DNA from: Treponema_B putidum
GTDB lineage: Bacteria; Spirochaetota; Spirochaetia; Treponematales; Treponemataceae
DNA: 64,000 nt
NCBI RefSeq assembly: GCF_007830595.1
Contig: NZ_VLLD01000007.1
Direction: 5' to 3' (one strand)
Every line of letters starts with the position of its first letter. Position 1 is the stretch's first letter. The notes under the pieces are model-generated. The model was not told the DNA's origin. It searched no databases and worked only from the letters and a program-made list of their open reading frames with translations. Made by a program: the position numbers and the translations under genes. Of the stretch, positions 24,734 through 33,415 are shown in pieces.

Positions 24734-26901
24734 TTATTCTACCTTAAATTTTCGTATCTCATTTGATAGGTCTTCTATACATTGCTTGTTCTTTTGGCTG
24801 ATATTGTTTACATCTTGAATAGCCGTATTTATTTGCAATGCTCCTGAAGCCATTTCGTTCATGCTGCTTGCAATATTGTCTGTCATATTTGCCAATTTAC
24901 CCATTTCTTCTGAAACGAGATTGCTGCCCATAAGCATTTCATGGGATATGTTTTGTACTTCATGGGCTACATTGTTGATTATATCTATTGTTTGCAAGAT
25001 TTTTTTATTGCCTTCATTTTGATCTTCCATTGCGTCCATAATAGTCTGTTCCATTGTTTTTGTTTTTTCTACCATATTCGAAATATTGTCAAAATGATTT
25101 GCAATTGTCGCAGCAGAATCATTTACCCTTTCTATTTTTTCTTTTAAGTCTTTTAAGGTGCTGCTTATGTTTTTCCGTGATTACTTGATTCTTCAGCTAA
25201 TTTTCGTATTTCACCTGCAACTACGGCAAAACCTTTTCCCGCTTCTCCTGCGTGGGCGGCTTCAATTCCTGCATTCATAGATAACAAGTTTGTTTGAGCA
25301 GCTATATTTTGAATGATTCCGCTTGTTTCCATCAATATATCCGAGCTTTCGTCTACAGCTTTGCTCAGCTCTACCGTTTCAGCAATAATATCTTTTCCGT
25401 TTCCCGTAGCATTTTTTAATTCTTCAAGGGTATTAAAATTGGTTTGTATAATCGATGTAACCGACTGAATATTGGAAACCATTTCTTTTATAGAAGAATT
25501 GGAATCGTCAACAGTTTTTGTTTGTGTATCAATATGTTCATCCAGCTTTTCAATTGTTTTCATCATAGCCTGTAATGAAGAATCTATTTCAACAACGCTT
25601 TTGGATTGTGTCATAATTTGTTTTTTTACATGTTCAATATTGGTGTTTATTTCATAAATTGCACTTGCTGTTTCAGTCATATTTGCTGCAAGTGTATTAC
25701 CTGTTTTTTGCATTTCTTCGCTGCTTTTTCCGGCGGTTTTTACAGATAGATTAATTTTTTTGATTGTTTGGTTAAAATATTTGGATAAATCCGTAATTTC
25801 ATCATTACCTGCAACCGGAAGAGTTACAGTTAAATCTCCTTCCCCGTATGCGATATTTTTTAATGCTGCAACGGCTTTACGTATCGGTTTTACTATTCGG
25901 CATGAAACAAAATAGACAAAAATCGTTGCCAGTATTAAAATTATAAGTCCTATTTTTATTATTTTTCTTATCAGATTATTAAACATTTCAAAAATTTCTT
26001 CATAGTCTATAAAAATAATAATTTTCCACGGAAGTCCCTGTATTTTAAATACTTGAGTCCTCCATTTTTTCCCGTCCATATTTATAATTTGGGGTTCTTC
26101 TTTGATATTTTCTAACTGTGAGAAAGCCGATATGTCCGCATCTTTTAAATTTTTAAAATTTAAATCCTTATGTGCAGGGTCTGCAAGTATAATTCCGTCA
26201 TCTTGAACCAGCATTGCATATCCTGTATCCCCTATTCGGATAGTACTCATAAAATTTGTAAGTTCGGTAAGATTTATATCTACTCCAAAACAGCCTATCT
26301 GTTCTCCATTTTCAGCCTGTACTGTTTTGGCAAAGGTTATAACCGGAGTATAATCAGTGGAGATGTAGGCTTCGGTTACTATAGGTTTGCCGAGGTTCCC
26401 CATTGCTTGCTTATACCAAGGTCTTGTTCGCGGATCATAGCCTCCGGGTATTGATTCCATAGAAGATGTATGAGTACCCCATTTTGTTCCTAAATAGGCT
26501 ACTATAAATTCGGGATAAATTTTTATGGTTTGATTAAAAAGCAATTGAAGATCATTTTCTGCTTTACTAATATCTATATCTTTAAGAAAAACATCTCCTG
26601 TTTTATCTGTGTAATCGAATAAAGTATCATCGGCATTTTTAGATGCCGGATGTTCTGCAAGCACGCTTACTATCTTTTTGTTGGATTGCATAAAAAGATC
26701 AATTGTCCGGTTTATTATTGAAAATTCTTGCTGAATAACATGGTCAAATTTTGCAACATTCATTTTATAAATTTGTATTCCTATAATGGTACAAATAAAT
26801 AGAACCAAAACGATAACTATAATTATCATTGCAGCAATAAATTTTCCTACAATCGAAAAATTTCTCTTATCTTTTTTTGTTTTCATTTGTATCTTTTCCA
26901 T
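24734..26901 (-). pseudogene. Methyl-accepting chemotaxis protein, frameshifted in an A-run
   Basis: From ATG 26901 the frame encodes a transmembrane helix (~20-42), a dCache-like sensor domain (~45-300, with GGYDPRTRPWYKQA), a second helix (~310-330), HAMP and the start of the signalling domain with the hairpin-tip text NLLSMNAGIEAAHAGEAGKGFAVVAGEIRKLAEES. It then ends at TAA 25165-25167. The remaining ~140 residues continue in another frame to 24734 (NVAHEVQNISHEMLMGS, SMNEMASGALQINTAI). A five-T run at 25170-25174, where six would restore the frame, explains the break. Full length would be about 720 residues. As read, the receptor lacks half of its signalling hairpin. Sequencing error or phase variation are alternatives. 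Confidence 0.85.
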
Positions 26902-26905
26902 AAAA

Positions 26906-28006
26906 TCACTCTAATATTGTTAGGGGTTTTTGGGTTTGATTGTCAGCTTTTTCCAGCTTGCCGATTATCCATGATTCTTCTCCTACAAGCTCACGGTATT
27001 TTTCGGCCATGTCTGGGGAAACTACGGCTATCATTCCAATTCCCATATTGAAGATTCTGTACATTTCGTCCCCGCTTGCACCTGTCAGTTTTTGGATAAG
27101 GGGGTAAAGGGGCGGGACGGGCCACGAGCCTTTTTTTACTTTGATAACGAGGCCTGTAGGAATAACTCTCGGGATGTTTTCGATAAAACCGCCGCCTGTG
27201 ATGTGGGCGAGGGCTTTTACGATTTCGGGATGTTTTTGTAAGATCGGATAGAGTACATTAAGATAGGAGCGGTGAGGTTTTAATAGAACCTCATGTAAGG
27301 GTGCTTTTAATTCCGGATAGACGGTATTAAGATCTATACCCTTAAAGGCTGTTCTAATCAATGAGTATCCGTTTGTATGGGGACTGTCCGAGGCAAGACC
27401 TATCAGGAGGTCTCCCTCTTTTATTTCTTTTTTGGGAAGAATTTTTTCTTCATCTACTGCTCCGACAATGGTTCCGGCTATGTCGAATTCTCCTTCCATA
27501 TAAACTCCGGGCATTTCTGCAGTTTCGCCTCCTATGAGGGCGCAGCCCGATTCTTTACAAGCCTTTGCCATGCCTCCTACTATGTCGGCAATCATTTGCG
27601 GGTTTAACTTTGAACTTGCAACATAGTCCAAAAAGAAAAGGGGTTTTGCCCCTTGAACGAGGATGTCATCAATGCAGTGGTTTACTATGTCTTGGCCTAT
27701 TGTTGTGTAGATACCGGCCTCGGCTGCTATTTTTACTTTTGTTCCGACTCCGTCCGTAGAACCTACAAGAACGGGTTTTTTCATTTTAAAAAGCTCTTCG
27801 GTTCCGAAAAGCCCCCCGAAGGTGCCTACATCCGAAAGAACGGATTTATTAAAGGTTGACTTAACCGCTGCACTCATTAAGCGGACGGCCTCATTTCCTG
27901 CATCAATGTTTACGCCTGAGGCGCTGTATACCGAGCTTCTATCATTGGATAGCTCTTGGCTTTTGTCATTGGATAGCTCTTTGTTTTTATTTTTTGTTTC
28001 GTTCAT
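26906..28006 (-). CDS. purM: Phosphoribosylformylglycinamidine cyclo-ligase (AIR synthetase)
   Basis: 366 residues. PurM closes the imidazole ring of AIR from FGAM with ATP in purine synthesis; purD lies just upstream and purL at 41.8 kb. Conserved text: GVNIDAGNEAVRLM, LVGSTDGVGTKVKIA, DIVNHCIDDILVQGAKPLFFLDYVAS, ALIGGETAEMPGVY and ALAHITGGGFIENIPR. The first ~30 residues are a non-family extension with a tandem 24-bp repeat (ELSND twice, cattgg at 27943 and 27967). AGGAAG precedes ATG 28006. The chemoreceptor gene begins 4 nt after this stop. Confidence 0.95.
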   Translation of the reverse strand: MNETKNKNKELSNDKSQELSNDRSSVYSASGVNIDAGNEAVRLMSAAVKSTFNKSVLSDVGTFGGLFGTEELFKMKKPVLVGSTDGVGTKVKIAAEAGIYTTIGQDIVNHCIDDILVQGAKPLFFLDYVASSKLNPQMIADIVGGMAKACKESGCALIGGETAEMPGVYMEGEFDIAGTIVGAVDEEKILPKKEIKEGDLLIGLASDSPHTNGYSLIRTAFKGIDLNTVYPELKAPLHEVLLKPHRSYLNVLYPILQKHPEIVKALAHITGGGFIENIPRVIPTGLVIKVKKGSWPVPPLYPLIQKLTGASGDEMYRIFNMGIGMIAVVSPDMAEKYRELVGEESWIIGKLEKADNQTQKPLTILE

Positions 28007-28044
28007 TTTATTTCTTCCTTTTTATTTTATATTTAAATAAATGT

Positions 28045-29358
28045 TTATTTAAGTTTGTTTAGATGTTCCAGTCCGCGTTTTGCAATGTCCTTTCTGTATT
28101 GTACTCCGGGAAAGTTTATGGTTTTTATTTTTGCATAGATATTATCCATAGCTTTTTGTAAGCTCTTATCATTTGAGCTTATACAAAGAACCCTTCCGCC
28201 TGATGCGAAAATTTTGGAGTCTTTAAGAGTTGTGCCTGCATGTATTACGCTCATCTCAGTGGAACCTTCCAATTCCGAAGCGGACAATTCTACCGGTTTT
28301 GATGAAGAAAGAGGATAGCCTTCACTTGCAAGCACGACAGTTGCTGCATAGCCTTTCTTCCATTTAGGCATAGCTTTGTCCAGCCTTCCTTCTGCGCAAG
28401 AGCTCATGGTTAGGGCAAGGTCTCCGTCAAAAAGCTGCATTAAGACTTGGGTTTCGGGATCTCCGAAGCGGCAATTATATTCAAGCACTTTAGGGGCAAA
28501 ACCTTTGCCTTCCTTTATGAGCATGAGGCCTGCATATAGAACCCCGATGTAGGGTGTGCCTCTTTTTTTCATTTCTTTTATAATGGGAAGAATCGTAAGA
28601 GCTGCATATTTTTCGGCTTCTTTGTAGGAGCAGATTGGGGTAGGGGCGTAGGCTCCCATCCCTCCGGTGTTGGGGCCTTCATCATTGTCTTTTAGGCGCT
28701 TGTGATCCTGTGAAGGCGGCATTACGGCTATTTTTTCTCCGTCCGAAAAGGCAAGTATTGAAACCTCTTCCCCTTCAAGGCGTTCTTCTATAACAACCTT
28801 GTCTCCTGATGTTCCGAATTGTTTTTTGATCATTATATTTTTAAGTTCGGCTATGCCTTCCTCTTTTGAGTCAGGCAGGATAACGCCTTTTCCAGCCGCA
28901 AGGCCGTCAGCCTTTATTACAAAGGGGTAATCCAAATTTTCAATATATTTTTTTGCTTTTTGAAAATCGGTAAAAGAAGAATATTTTGCCGTGGGAATGG
29001 AAAGAAGGCTCATCATCTCTTTGGAAAAATCTTTGGATGCCTCCAATCGGGCACAAGCCTTTGACGGCCCGAAAAATGCTATTTTTTTGTTTTGAGCTTT
29101 TGCTTTTTCTTTTATCAGGTCTTCAAGGCCTAGACATAAAGGAACCTCTGGGCCTGCAATTACAAGGTCTATTGAGGCAGAAAGAGTAAAATCGGCAAGC
29201 CCTTCGATGTCGTCGGCCTTTATGGGCACGTTTTCACCCAAGAAAGCCGTGCCTCCGTTTCCGGGAGCTATAAAAAGTTTACCGAGAGAAGGAGATTCTT
29301 TTAGCTTTAAGGCTATTGCATGTTCCCTTCCGCCTGATCCGACAAGCAGTATGTTCAT
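28045..29358 (-). CDS. purD: Phosphoribosylamine-glycine ligase (GAR synthetase)
   Basis: 437 residues from ATG 29358, immediately followed by NILLVGSGGREHAIALKL, the usual N-terminus; the site AGGAAAAG just upstream rules out the longer frame from 29424. It makes GAR from phosphoribosylamine, glycine and ATP. ATP-grasp features: FFGPSKACARLEASKDFSKE, PFVIKADGLAAGKGV, HKRLKDNDEGPNTGGMGAY, and EYNCRFGDPETQ for metal binding. It is followed 38 nt later by purM in the same direction, forming a purD-purM unit. No purine riboswitch is apparent upstream. Confidence 0.95.
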   Translation of the reverse strand: MNILLVGSGGREHAIALKLKESPSLGKLFIAPGNGGTAFLGENVPIKADDIEGLADFTLSASIDLVIAGPEVPLCLGLEDLIKEKAKAQNKKIAFFGPSKACARLEASKDFSKEMMSLLSIPTAKYSSFTDFQKAKKYIENLDYPFVIKADGLAAGKGVILPDSKEEGIAELKNIMIKKQFGTSGDKVVIEERLEGEEVSILAFSDGEKIAVMPPSQDHKRLKDNDEGPNTGGMGAYAPTPICSYKEAEKYAALTILPIIKEMKKRGTPYIGVLYAGLMLIKEGKGFAPKVLEYNCRFGDPETQVLMQLFDGDLALTMSSCAEGRLDKAMPKWKKGYAATVVLASEGYPLSSSKPVELSASELEGSTEMSVIHAGTTLKDSKIFASGGRVLCISSNDKSLQKAMDNIYAKIKTINFPGVQYRKDIAKRGLEHLNKLK

Positions 29359-29436
29359 CTTTTCCTCCATAAGTAAGGTACTGATGTTTTGTTCAAGTAT
29401 ATCAAAATAGGGAGGGAGGGACAAGGGGAGGGAGAT

Positions 29437-30204
29437 TTATAATTTTTTGTACTTTCCTTCTCCTAAAAATTTGATAAATCCCTTGTCTCTTAAATATTGG
29501 AGTTGTTGTCTTATCTTGTCTTTGATAAAATTATTTTCAGGATGTTTTAATTTCAACTCATTTTCAAAGGCGTATATTTGGTTTAAAGAAAACTCTTCTG
29601 CGCTTATTTTTTCTATACAAGCTATGATATCAAGCAGCCAGCCTCGCGATTCAATATTGGTCTTTTTTAGGGATTTTATTTTTGCATATTTGTTTATTAT
29701 TTCTTTCGGATCTGTTTCGATTTTGTCTTTTATTATAAATAATTTTCCTGCATCAGGAATTCTCGAAATATCTATATTGCATCCTACCCATCCGGCTCGT
29801 TTTGCCGTATTTGATAGAGGTTTTCTCTTTAAAATAATAGATGGAGTAAAAAAATGATTTGGTATCAAAATGAAATTTGATACCTCGTAGTCCTTATAGG
29901 TTAGAAAAAGAAAGTTAGGATTTTTTGAAGATGTAATTCTTTCAATCATTGTTTTATAGGCACCATCCATAATTATATTCGGTAATTTTCCGGAGATGCT
30001 TTTTTTACTTTTTAGCTCAAAATCCGATTTACAGTTTTTACAGAAAAAATCTCCTGCCGGATAGTTATTTGGATATGCCTCAATTTTAAATTTACCGCAA
30101 ATCGGGCAATTAAAGTTTTTTAGTACCCAATCCTCGGTTAAAACTCTCACTATCTGAGATTTATTGTGGTATTTTTTTATTAAAGAAATATCAAATTGGT
30201 ACAT
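29437..30204 (-). CDS. DpnI-like methyl-directed restriction endonuclease
   Basis: 255 residues from ATG 30204; the earlier ATG 30237 has no better site. It matches DpnI along its whole length: VLTEDWVLKNFNCPICG, GDFFCKNCKSDFELKSKK, DGAYKTMIERI, PNFLFLTYKDYEV, AKRAGWVGCNIDISRIP, ESRGWLLDIIACIEKI and a winged-helix C-terminus with DKIRQQLQYLRDKGFIKF. The PD-(D/E)XK residues correspond to D52, E63 and K65; four cysteines (CPIC, CKNC) form the zinc site. DpnI cleaves GATC only when adenine is methylated. No methyltransferase is encoded here, so the host GATC sites should be unmethylated. It lies after the osmC and unknown-protein genes. Confidence 0.92.
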   Translation of the reverse strand: MYQFDISLIKKYHNKSQIVRVLTEDWVLKNFNCPICGKFKIEAYPNNYPAGDFFCKNCKSDFELKSKKSISGKLPNIIMDGAYKTMIERITSSKNPNFLFLTYKDYEVSNFILIPNHFFTPSIILKRKPLSNTAKRAGWVGCNIDISRIPDAGKLFIIKDKIETDPKEIINKYAKIKSLKKTNIESRGWLLDIIACIEKISAEEFSLNQIYAFENELKLKHPENNFIKDKIRQQLQYLRDKGFIKFLGEGKYKKL

Positions 30205-30249
30205 TATAATCATCCCAAATAATTTTCTACTAATCAAGTAATTTTTAAT

Positions 30250-30942
30250 TTAATCCTTATCAAAAATATCCTTTACGGTTTCTTTTTGAGCCTTTTCTTT
30301 TGCCTTTTCGTAGTCGCCTTTAAAAATAAATAAAATGGAACCTAAGTCAAAACCTATATCACAAAAGAAAAAAGGTTTATTATCGGTGTATCTAAATCCT
30401 GTCCTTGTACTTAAAAGTTTTGATTTTAAAGGATATTTTCTTCCTGCAAACGGATATATTTCTTTTGTAATTGCAAACTCCAAGCCTGCATTTATTTGAA
30501 ACCTTGAGATTATGACAGGATCGGCGGCATGAATACTCGTAAAAAGATTTAGTTCAAAAGTATCGGATATAAAATTTAAAGTATTGAAGCTTAATTCTGC
30601 ATTTATAAAAGACATAATAAATAGTCCGTGTTTTAAAAAAGCTAATCTTTGGTCGGCAGCACTGTTGATGGTTTCTATTTCTTTATTGCTGGCTTTTATA
30701 TCCATATAAAAAGGACTCAAGGATAAATTAAATCCCGAATCCAAGTCTTTAAAATAAAACTTAAATGCGGAAATATTTATGTCTCCTGCAGCCTTAGGTT
30801 TTTGTGCTTGGAAGATGCCTCCAAGTTTTGCATCTCCCAAGGACCAATAAGAATTGAGGTCAAACCCATAAACGTAGAAGGATAGTACCGCTAAAAATAA
30901 AACGAAGACCATTTTTTTTAGATAATTTCTAAATGGAATCAT
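30250..30942 (-). CDS. Secreted protein of unknown function
   Basis: 230 residues with a signal peptide (FVLFLAVLSFYVYG then F-D-L-N-S-Y-W). The mature part has alternating strands (INISAFKFYFKDLDSGFNLSLSPFYM, FELNLFTSIHAADPVI) and ends near IGFDLGSILFIFKG plus a charged tail (EKAKEKAQKETVKDIFDK). It looks like a small outer-membrane beta-barrel; family not recognised. GGAGAAAG precedes the start. It lies between osmC and the DpnI-like gene on the same strand, in a loose gene row whose functional relation is unclear. Confidence 0.65.
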   Translation of the reverse strand: MIPFRNYLKKMVFVLFLAVLSFYVYGFDLNSYWSLGDAKLGGIFQAQKPKAAGDINISAFKFYFKDLDSGFNLSLSPFYMDIKASNKEIETINSAADQRLAFLKHGLFIMSFINAELSFNTLNFISDTFELNLFTSIHAADPVIISRFQINAGLEFAITKEIYPFAGRKYPLKSKLLSTRTGFRYTDNKPFFFCDIGFDLGSILFIFKGDYEKAKEKAQKETVKDIFDKD

Positions 30943-30963
30943 CTTTCTTTCTCCAAAGGTAAA

Positions 30964-31392
30964 CTATTTTATTATAATTTCACTTGTACATGGTACTTGA
31001 TTAATAATAGTATTCCTTACAGGACAACGAAGTTCAATATATTCTATAAACTTTTTGATCTCTTCTTCCGTATTATCTGAGAATACGGTAACTTTAGTAT
31101 GAATGCTTTTAAAAATCAAGGGTAGGCAATTATTTACTTTTTCCAGTGCTCCTATATCACCTTCTATTTCAAAAACTATATCTTTAAGATTAATACCGAA
31201 TTGTTCAGCAAAAATCCAAGCATTTATACATTTGCATGCTCCGAGAGATGATAGAAGTGCTTCAACAGGATTCATGGCTAAGTCCGTTCCTCCCGCTTTT
31301 ATTGGTTCATCCAGCAGCATAGTGTGATTGCCTGATTCGCATTTCATTCTGAATTTTTCCTCTCTTCTTACTTTCGCTTTAAATGTTGACAT
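30964..31392 (-). CDS. OsmC/Ohr-family protein
   Basis: 142 residues. OsmC-like proteins reduce organic hydroperoxides with two cysteines. Both are here: one in LLSSLGACKCINAWIFAEQFG (~45-65), preceded by GTDLAMNPVEAL, and one in ELRCPVRNTI (~120-130). The beta-alpha fold, length and the N-M-R-C/C-spacing are typical. Assignment to OsmC versus YhfA-like subfamily is not certain. A strong site GGAGG lies 4 nt before ATG 31392. It follows oppF by 24 nt, and could protect the anaerobe from oxidative stress. Confidence 0.88.
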   Translation of the reverse strand: MSTFKAKVRREEKFRMKCESGNHTMLLDEPIKAGGTDLAMNPVEALLSSLGACKCINAWIFAEQFGINLKDIVFEIEGDIGALEKVNNCLPLIFKSIHTKVTVFSDNTEEEIKKFIEYIELRCPVRNTIINQVPCTSEIIIK

Positions 31393-31415
31393 AAAACCTC
31401 CATAAATATAAATAT

Positions 31416-32387
31416 TTAATCAGGATAAAAACAGGCGCATAAATGATCATTGGCCAGTGTTTTTAATTCCGGAATTTCCTCTCTGCATCTTTGAGTAACT
31501 TTTGGACATCGTGTATTAAAGCAACATCCTTTTGGCGGATCATATGGATTGGGAATATCCCCTTTTAAAATAATTCTATTTTTTCTAACTTCCATACTTG
31601 CAATAGGAACAGCAGATAAAAGAGCTTTAGTATATGGGTGAAAAGCATTTTTAAATAATTCGTCTCGTTCTGCCAATTCAATAACATTTCCAAGATACAT
31701 AACTGCTATTCTATCACTTATATGATTTACTACACTTAAATCATGAGATATGAAAATATATGTTAATCCCTTTTCTTCTTTAAGTTTTTTCATTAAATTT
31801 AAAACCTGAGCTCTGACTGAAACATCTAATGCCGAAACAGGTTCGTCACAAATCACCAGTTCAGGATTCATTATTAAAGAGCGGGCAATTACAATTCTTT
31901 GCCTCTGGCCTCCTGAAAATTCATGAGGGAATCGATTTAAATATTGTGCCCGAAGGCCTACTTCTTCTAGAATTTCTATAACTTTATTTCGTCTGTATTT
32001 TTTATCCCCATCCTTAAAAACATTTAGGGGGGCTGTAATAATATCACCGACAGTCATTCGCGGATTCAGTGAGCTGTATACATCTTGAAATATAATTTGC
32101 ATTTTTTTTCTCAACTCAAACATCTGTTTATTATTATATTTTAAAATATCATCGCCCCTATATAATATTTTTCCGCTTGTTGCAGGTAGTAAACGCAGTA
32201 TTGTTCTACCTAATGTACTTTTGCCGCAACCTGATTCTCCAACCAAACCAAGTACTTCTTTGGGTCTGACTTTTATGTTTACATTGTTTACAGCCTTTAC
32301 TGATTTAGGTTTCCAATTAAAAAGGCTCCTTGATTCAGAGAAGTGTTTATTTAAATTTACTGTTTCCAGCAGGTATTCAGAGCTCAT
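31416..32387 (-). CDS. oppF: Oligopeptide ABC transporter ATPase (OppF-like)
   Basis: 323 residues. Cytoplasmic ATPase powering peptide import. Walker A G-E-S-G-C-G-K-S-T at ~51-59, signature F-S-G-G-Q-R-Q-R, Walker B L-V-I-C-D-E-P-V-S-A-L-D, and the C-terminal oligopeptide/dipeptide extension CCFNTRCPKVTQRCREEIPEL, which usually carries a Cys-rich motif. The start overlaps the oppD stop by 11 nt. It works as a heterodimer with OppD. A standalone uncertainty is that peptide, nickel and other SBP_bac_5 systems share this architecture. Confidence 0.9.
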   Translation of the reverse strand: MSSEYLLETVNLNKHFSESRSLFNWKPKSVKAVNNVNIKVRPKEVLGLVGESGCGKSTLGRTILRLLPATSGKILYRGDDILKYNNKQMFELRKKMQIIFQDVYSSLNPRMTVGDIITAPLNVFKDGDKKYRRNKVIEILEEVGLRAQYLNRFPHEFSGGQRQRIVIARSLIMNPELVICDEPVSALDVSVRAQVLNLMKKLKEEKGLTYIFISHDLSVVNHISDRIAVMYLGNVIELAERDELFKNAFHPYTKALLSAVPIASMEVRKNRIILKGDIPNPYDPPKGCCFNTRCPKVTQRCREEIPELKTLANDHLCACFYPD

Positions 32388-33363
32388 TTTTATCCTCTTT
32401 TAAATTGCTGTACAAAAAACATTTTACCCAACCATCTTCAAGATTATATTCTTTAGGCTCTCTGTTTTTACAGATTTCCATTCTATTTTTACATCTCGGG
32501 TAAAATCGGCATCCTTTAGGCATATTCCCCGGTGTTGGCACAATCCCTTCAATTGACGGCAAAAAATCAATATGTTTGTCCACAGGAGGTATTGATTTTA
32601 GCAATCCCATGGTATAAGGATGTTTTGGGCAGTTAAAAACTTTTTCCACAGTATTATATTCAACTGCATGTCCCGCATACAATACAAGCACCTTATCAGC
32701 CATTTCTGCTACAACACCAAGATCATGTGTAATAAAAACAATGGCTGTTCCTCTTTCTTTTCTTAGTGTTCTCATCAAATCAAGTATTTGAGCTTGTATA
32801 GTAACATCTAGAGCCGTAGTCGGTTCATCAGCAATCAAAAGTTTTGGCTGACAGGCTAAGGCCATTGCAATCATTACCCTTTGGCGCATACCTCCGGACA
32901 ATTGATGCGGATATTCATCTAATCTTTTTTCCGGATTTGGAATCCCCACATCTTTTAACATTTTGAGAGCCTCAGTCCTGGCAGCCTTTCTTTTCATTCC
33001 CTTATGTATTATATATGGTTCTATTAACTGTGACGCAACAGTTTTTGTTGGATTTAGTGAGGACATAGGATCTTGAAAAATCATGGAAATATTATTTCCT
33101 CTGACTTCACACATTTCATCTTCGGTGAGAGCTGTCAGCTCTTGTCCGTCCATGATAATATGCCCTCCTGATATTTCCCCGTTGATTGATAATAATTGTA
33201 AAATCGACATTGCGATAGTACTTTTCCCGCATCCGGATTCCCCAACAACACAAAGGATTTCCCCATTTTGAACATCGAATGAAACTCTATCAACAATTGT
33301 AGTATATCCTGTTTTTCCTGCAAATCTTACAGTTAATTCTTTTACGGATAAAAGTTTTGGCAT
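32377..33363 (-). CDS. oppD: Oligopeptide ABC transporter ATPase (OppD-like)
   Basis: 328 residues with Walker A G-E-S-G-C-G-K-S-T (~41-49), Q-loop FQDPMSSLNPTKTV, signature LSGGMRQRVMIAMALACQP, Walker B LLIADEPTTALD and a C-terminal oligopeptide extension (PGNMPKGCRFYPRCKNRMEIC). It partners OppF. AGGAAA precedes ATG 33363. A 15-bp hairpin in the 52-nt gap after oppA separates it from the binding-protein gene and probably sets relative expression. Confidence 0.9.
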   Translation of the reverse strand: MPKLLSVKELTVRFAGKTGYTTIVDRVSFDVQNGEILCVVGESGCGKSTIAMSILQLLSINGEISGGHIIMDGQELTALTEDEMCEVRGNNISMIFQDPMSSLNPTKTVASQLIEPYIIHKGMKRKAARTEALKMLKDVGIPNPEKRLDEYPHQLSGGMRQRVMIAMALACQPKLLIADEPTTALDVTIQAQILDLMRTLRKERGTAIVFITHDLGVVAEMADKVLVLYAGHAVEYNTVEKVFNCPKHPYTMGLLKSIPPVDKHIDFLPSIEGIVPTPGNMPKGCRFYPRCKNRMEICKNREPKEYNLEDGWVKCFLYSNLKEDKNEL

Positions 33364-33377
33364 TTGTTTCCTTTTGT

Positions 33378-33410
33378 TGAAGTAACAGACTTTTTAAGTC
33401 TGTTACTTCA
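33378..33410. promoter_or_regulatory. Intercistronic hairpin between oppA and oppD
   Basis: A perfect 15-bp stem, TGAAGTAACAGACTT at 33378-33392 and its complement at 33396-33410, with a 3-nt loop, sits wholly between the oppA stop and the oppD start. Transcribed on the minus strand it would stabilise the upstream oppA message, or partly terminate before oppD, as seen for other binding-protein operons. Its function is inferred. Confidence 0.7.
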
Positions 33411-33415
33411 TAATA

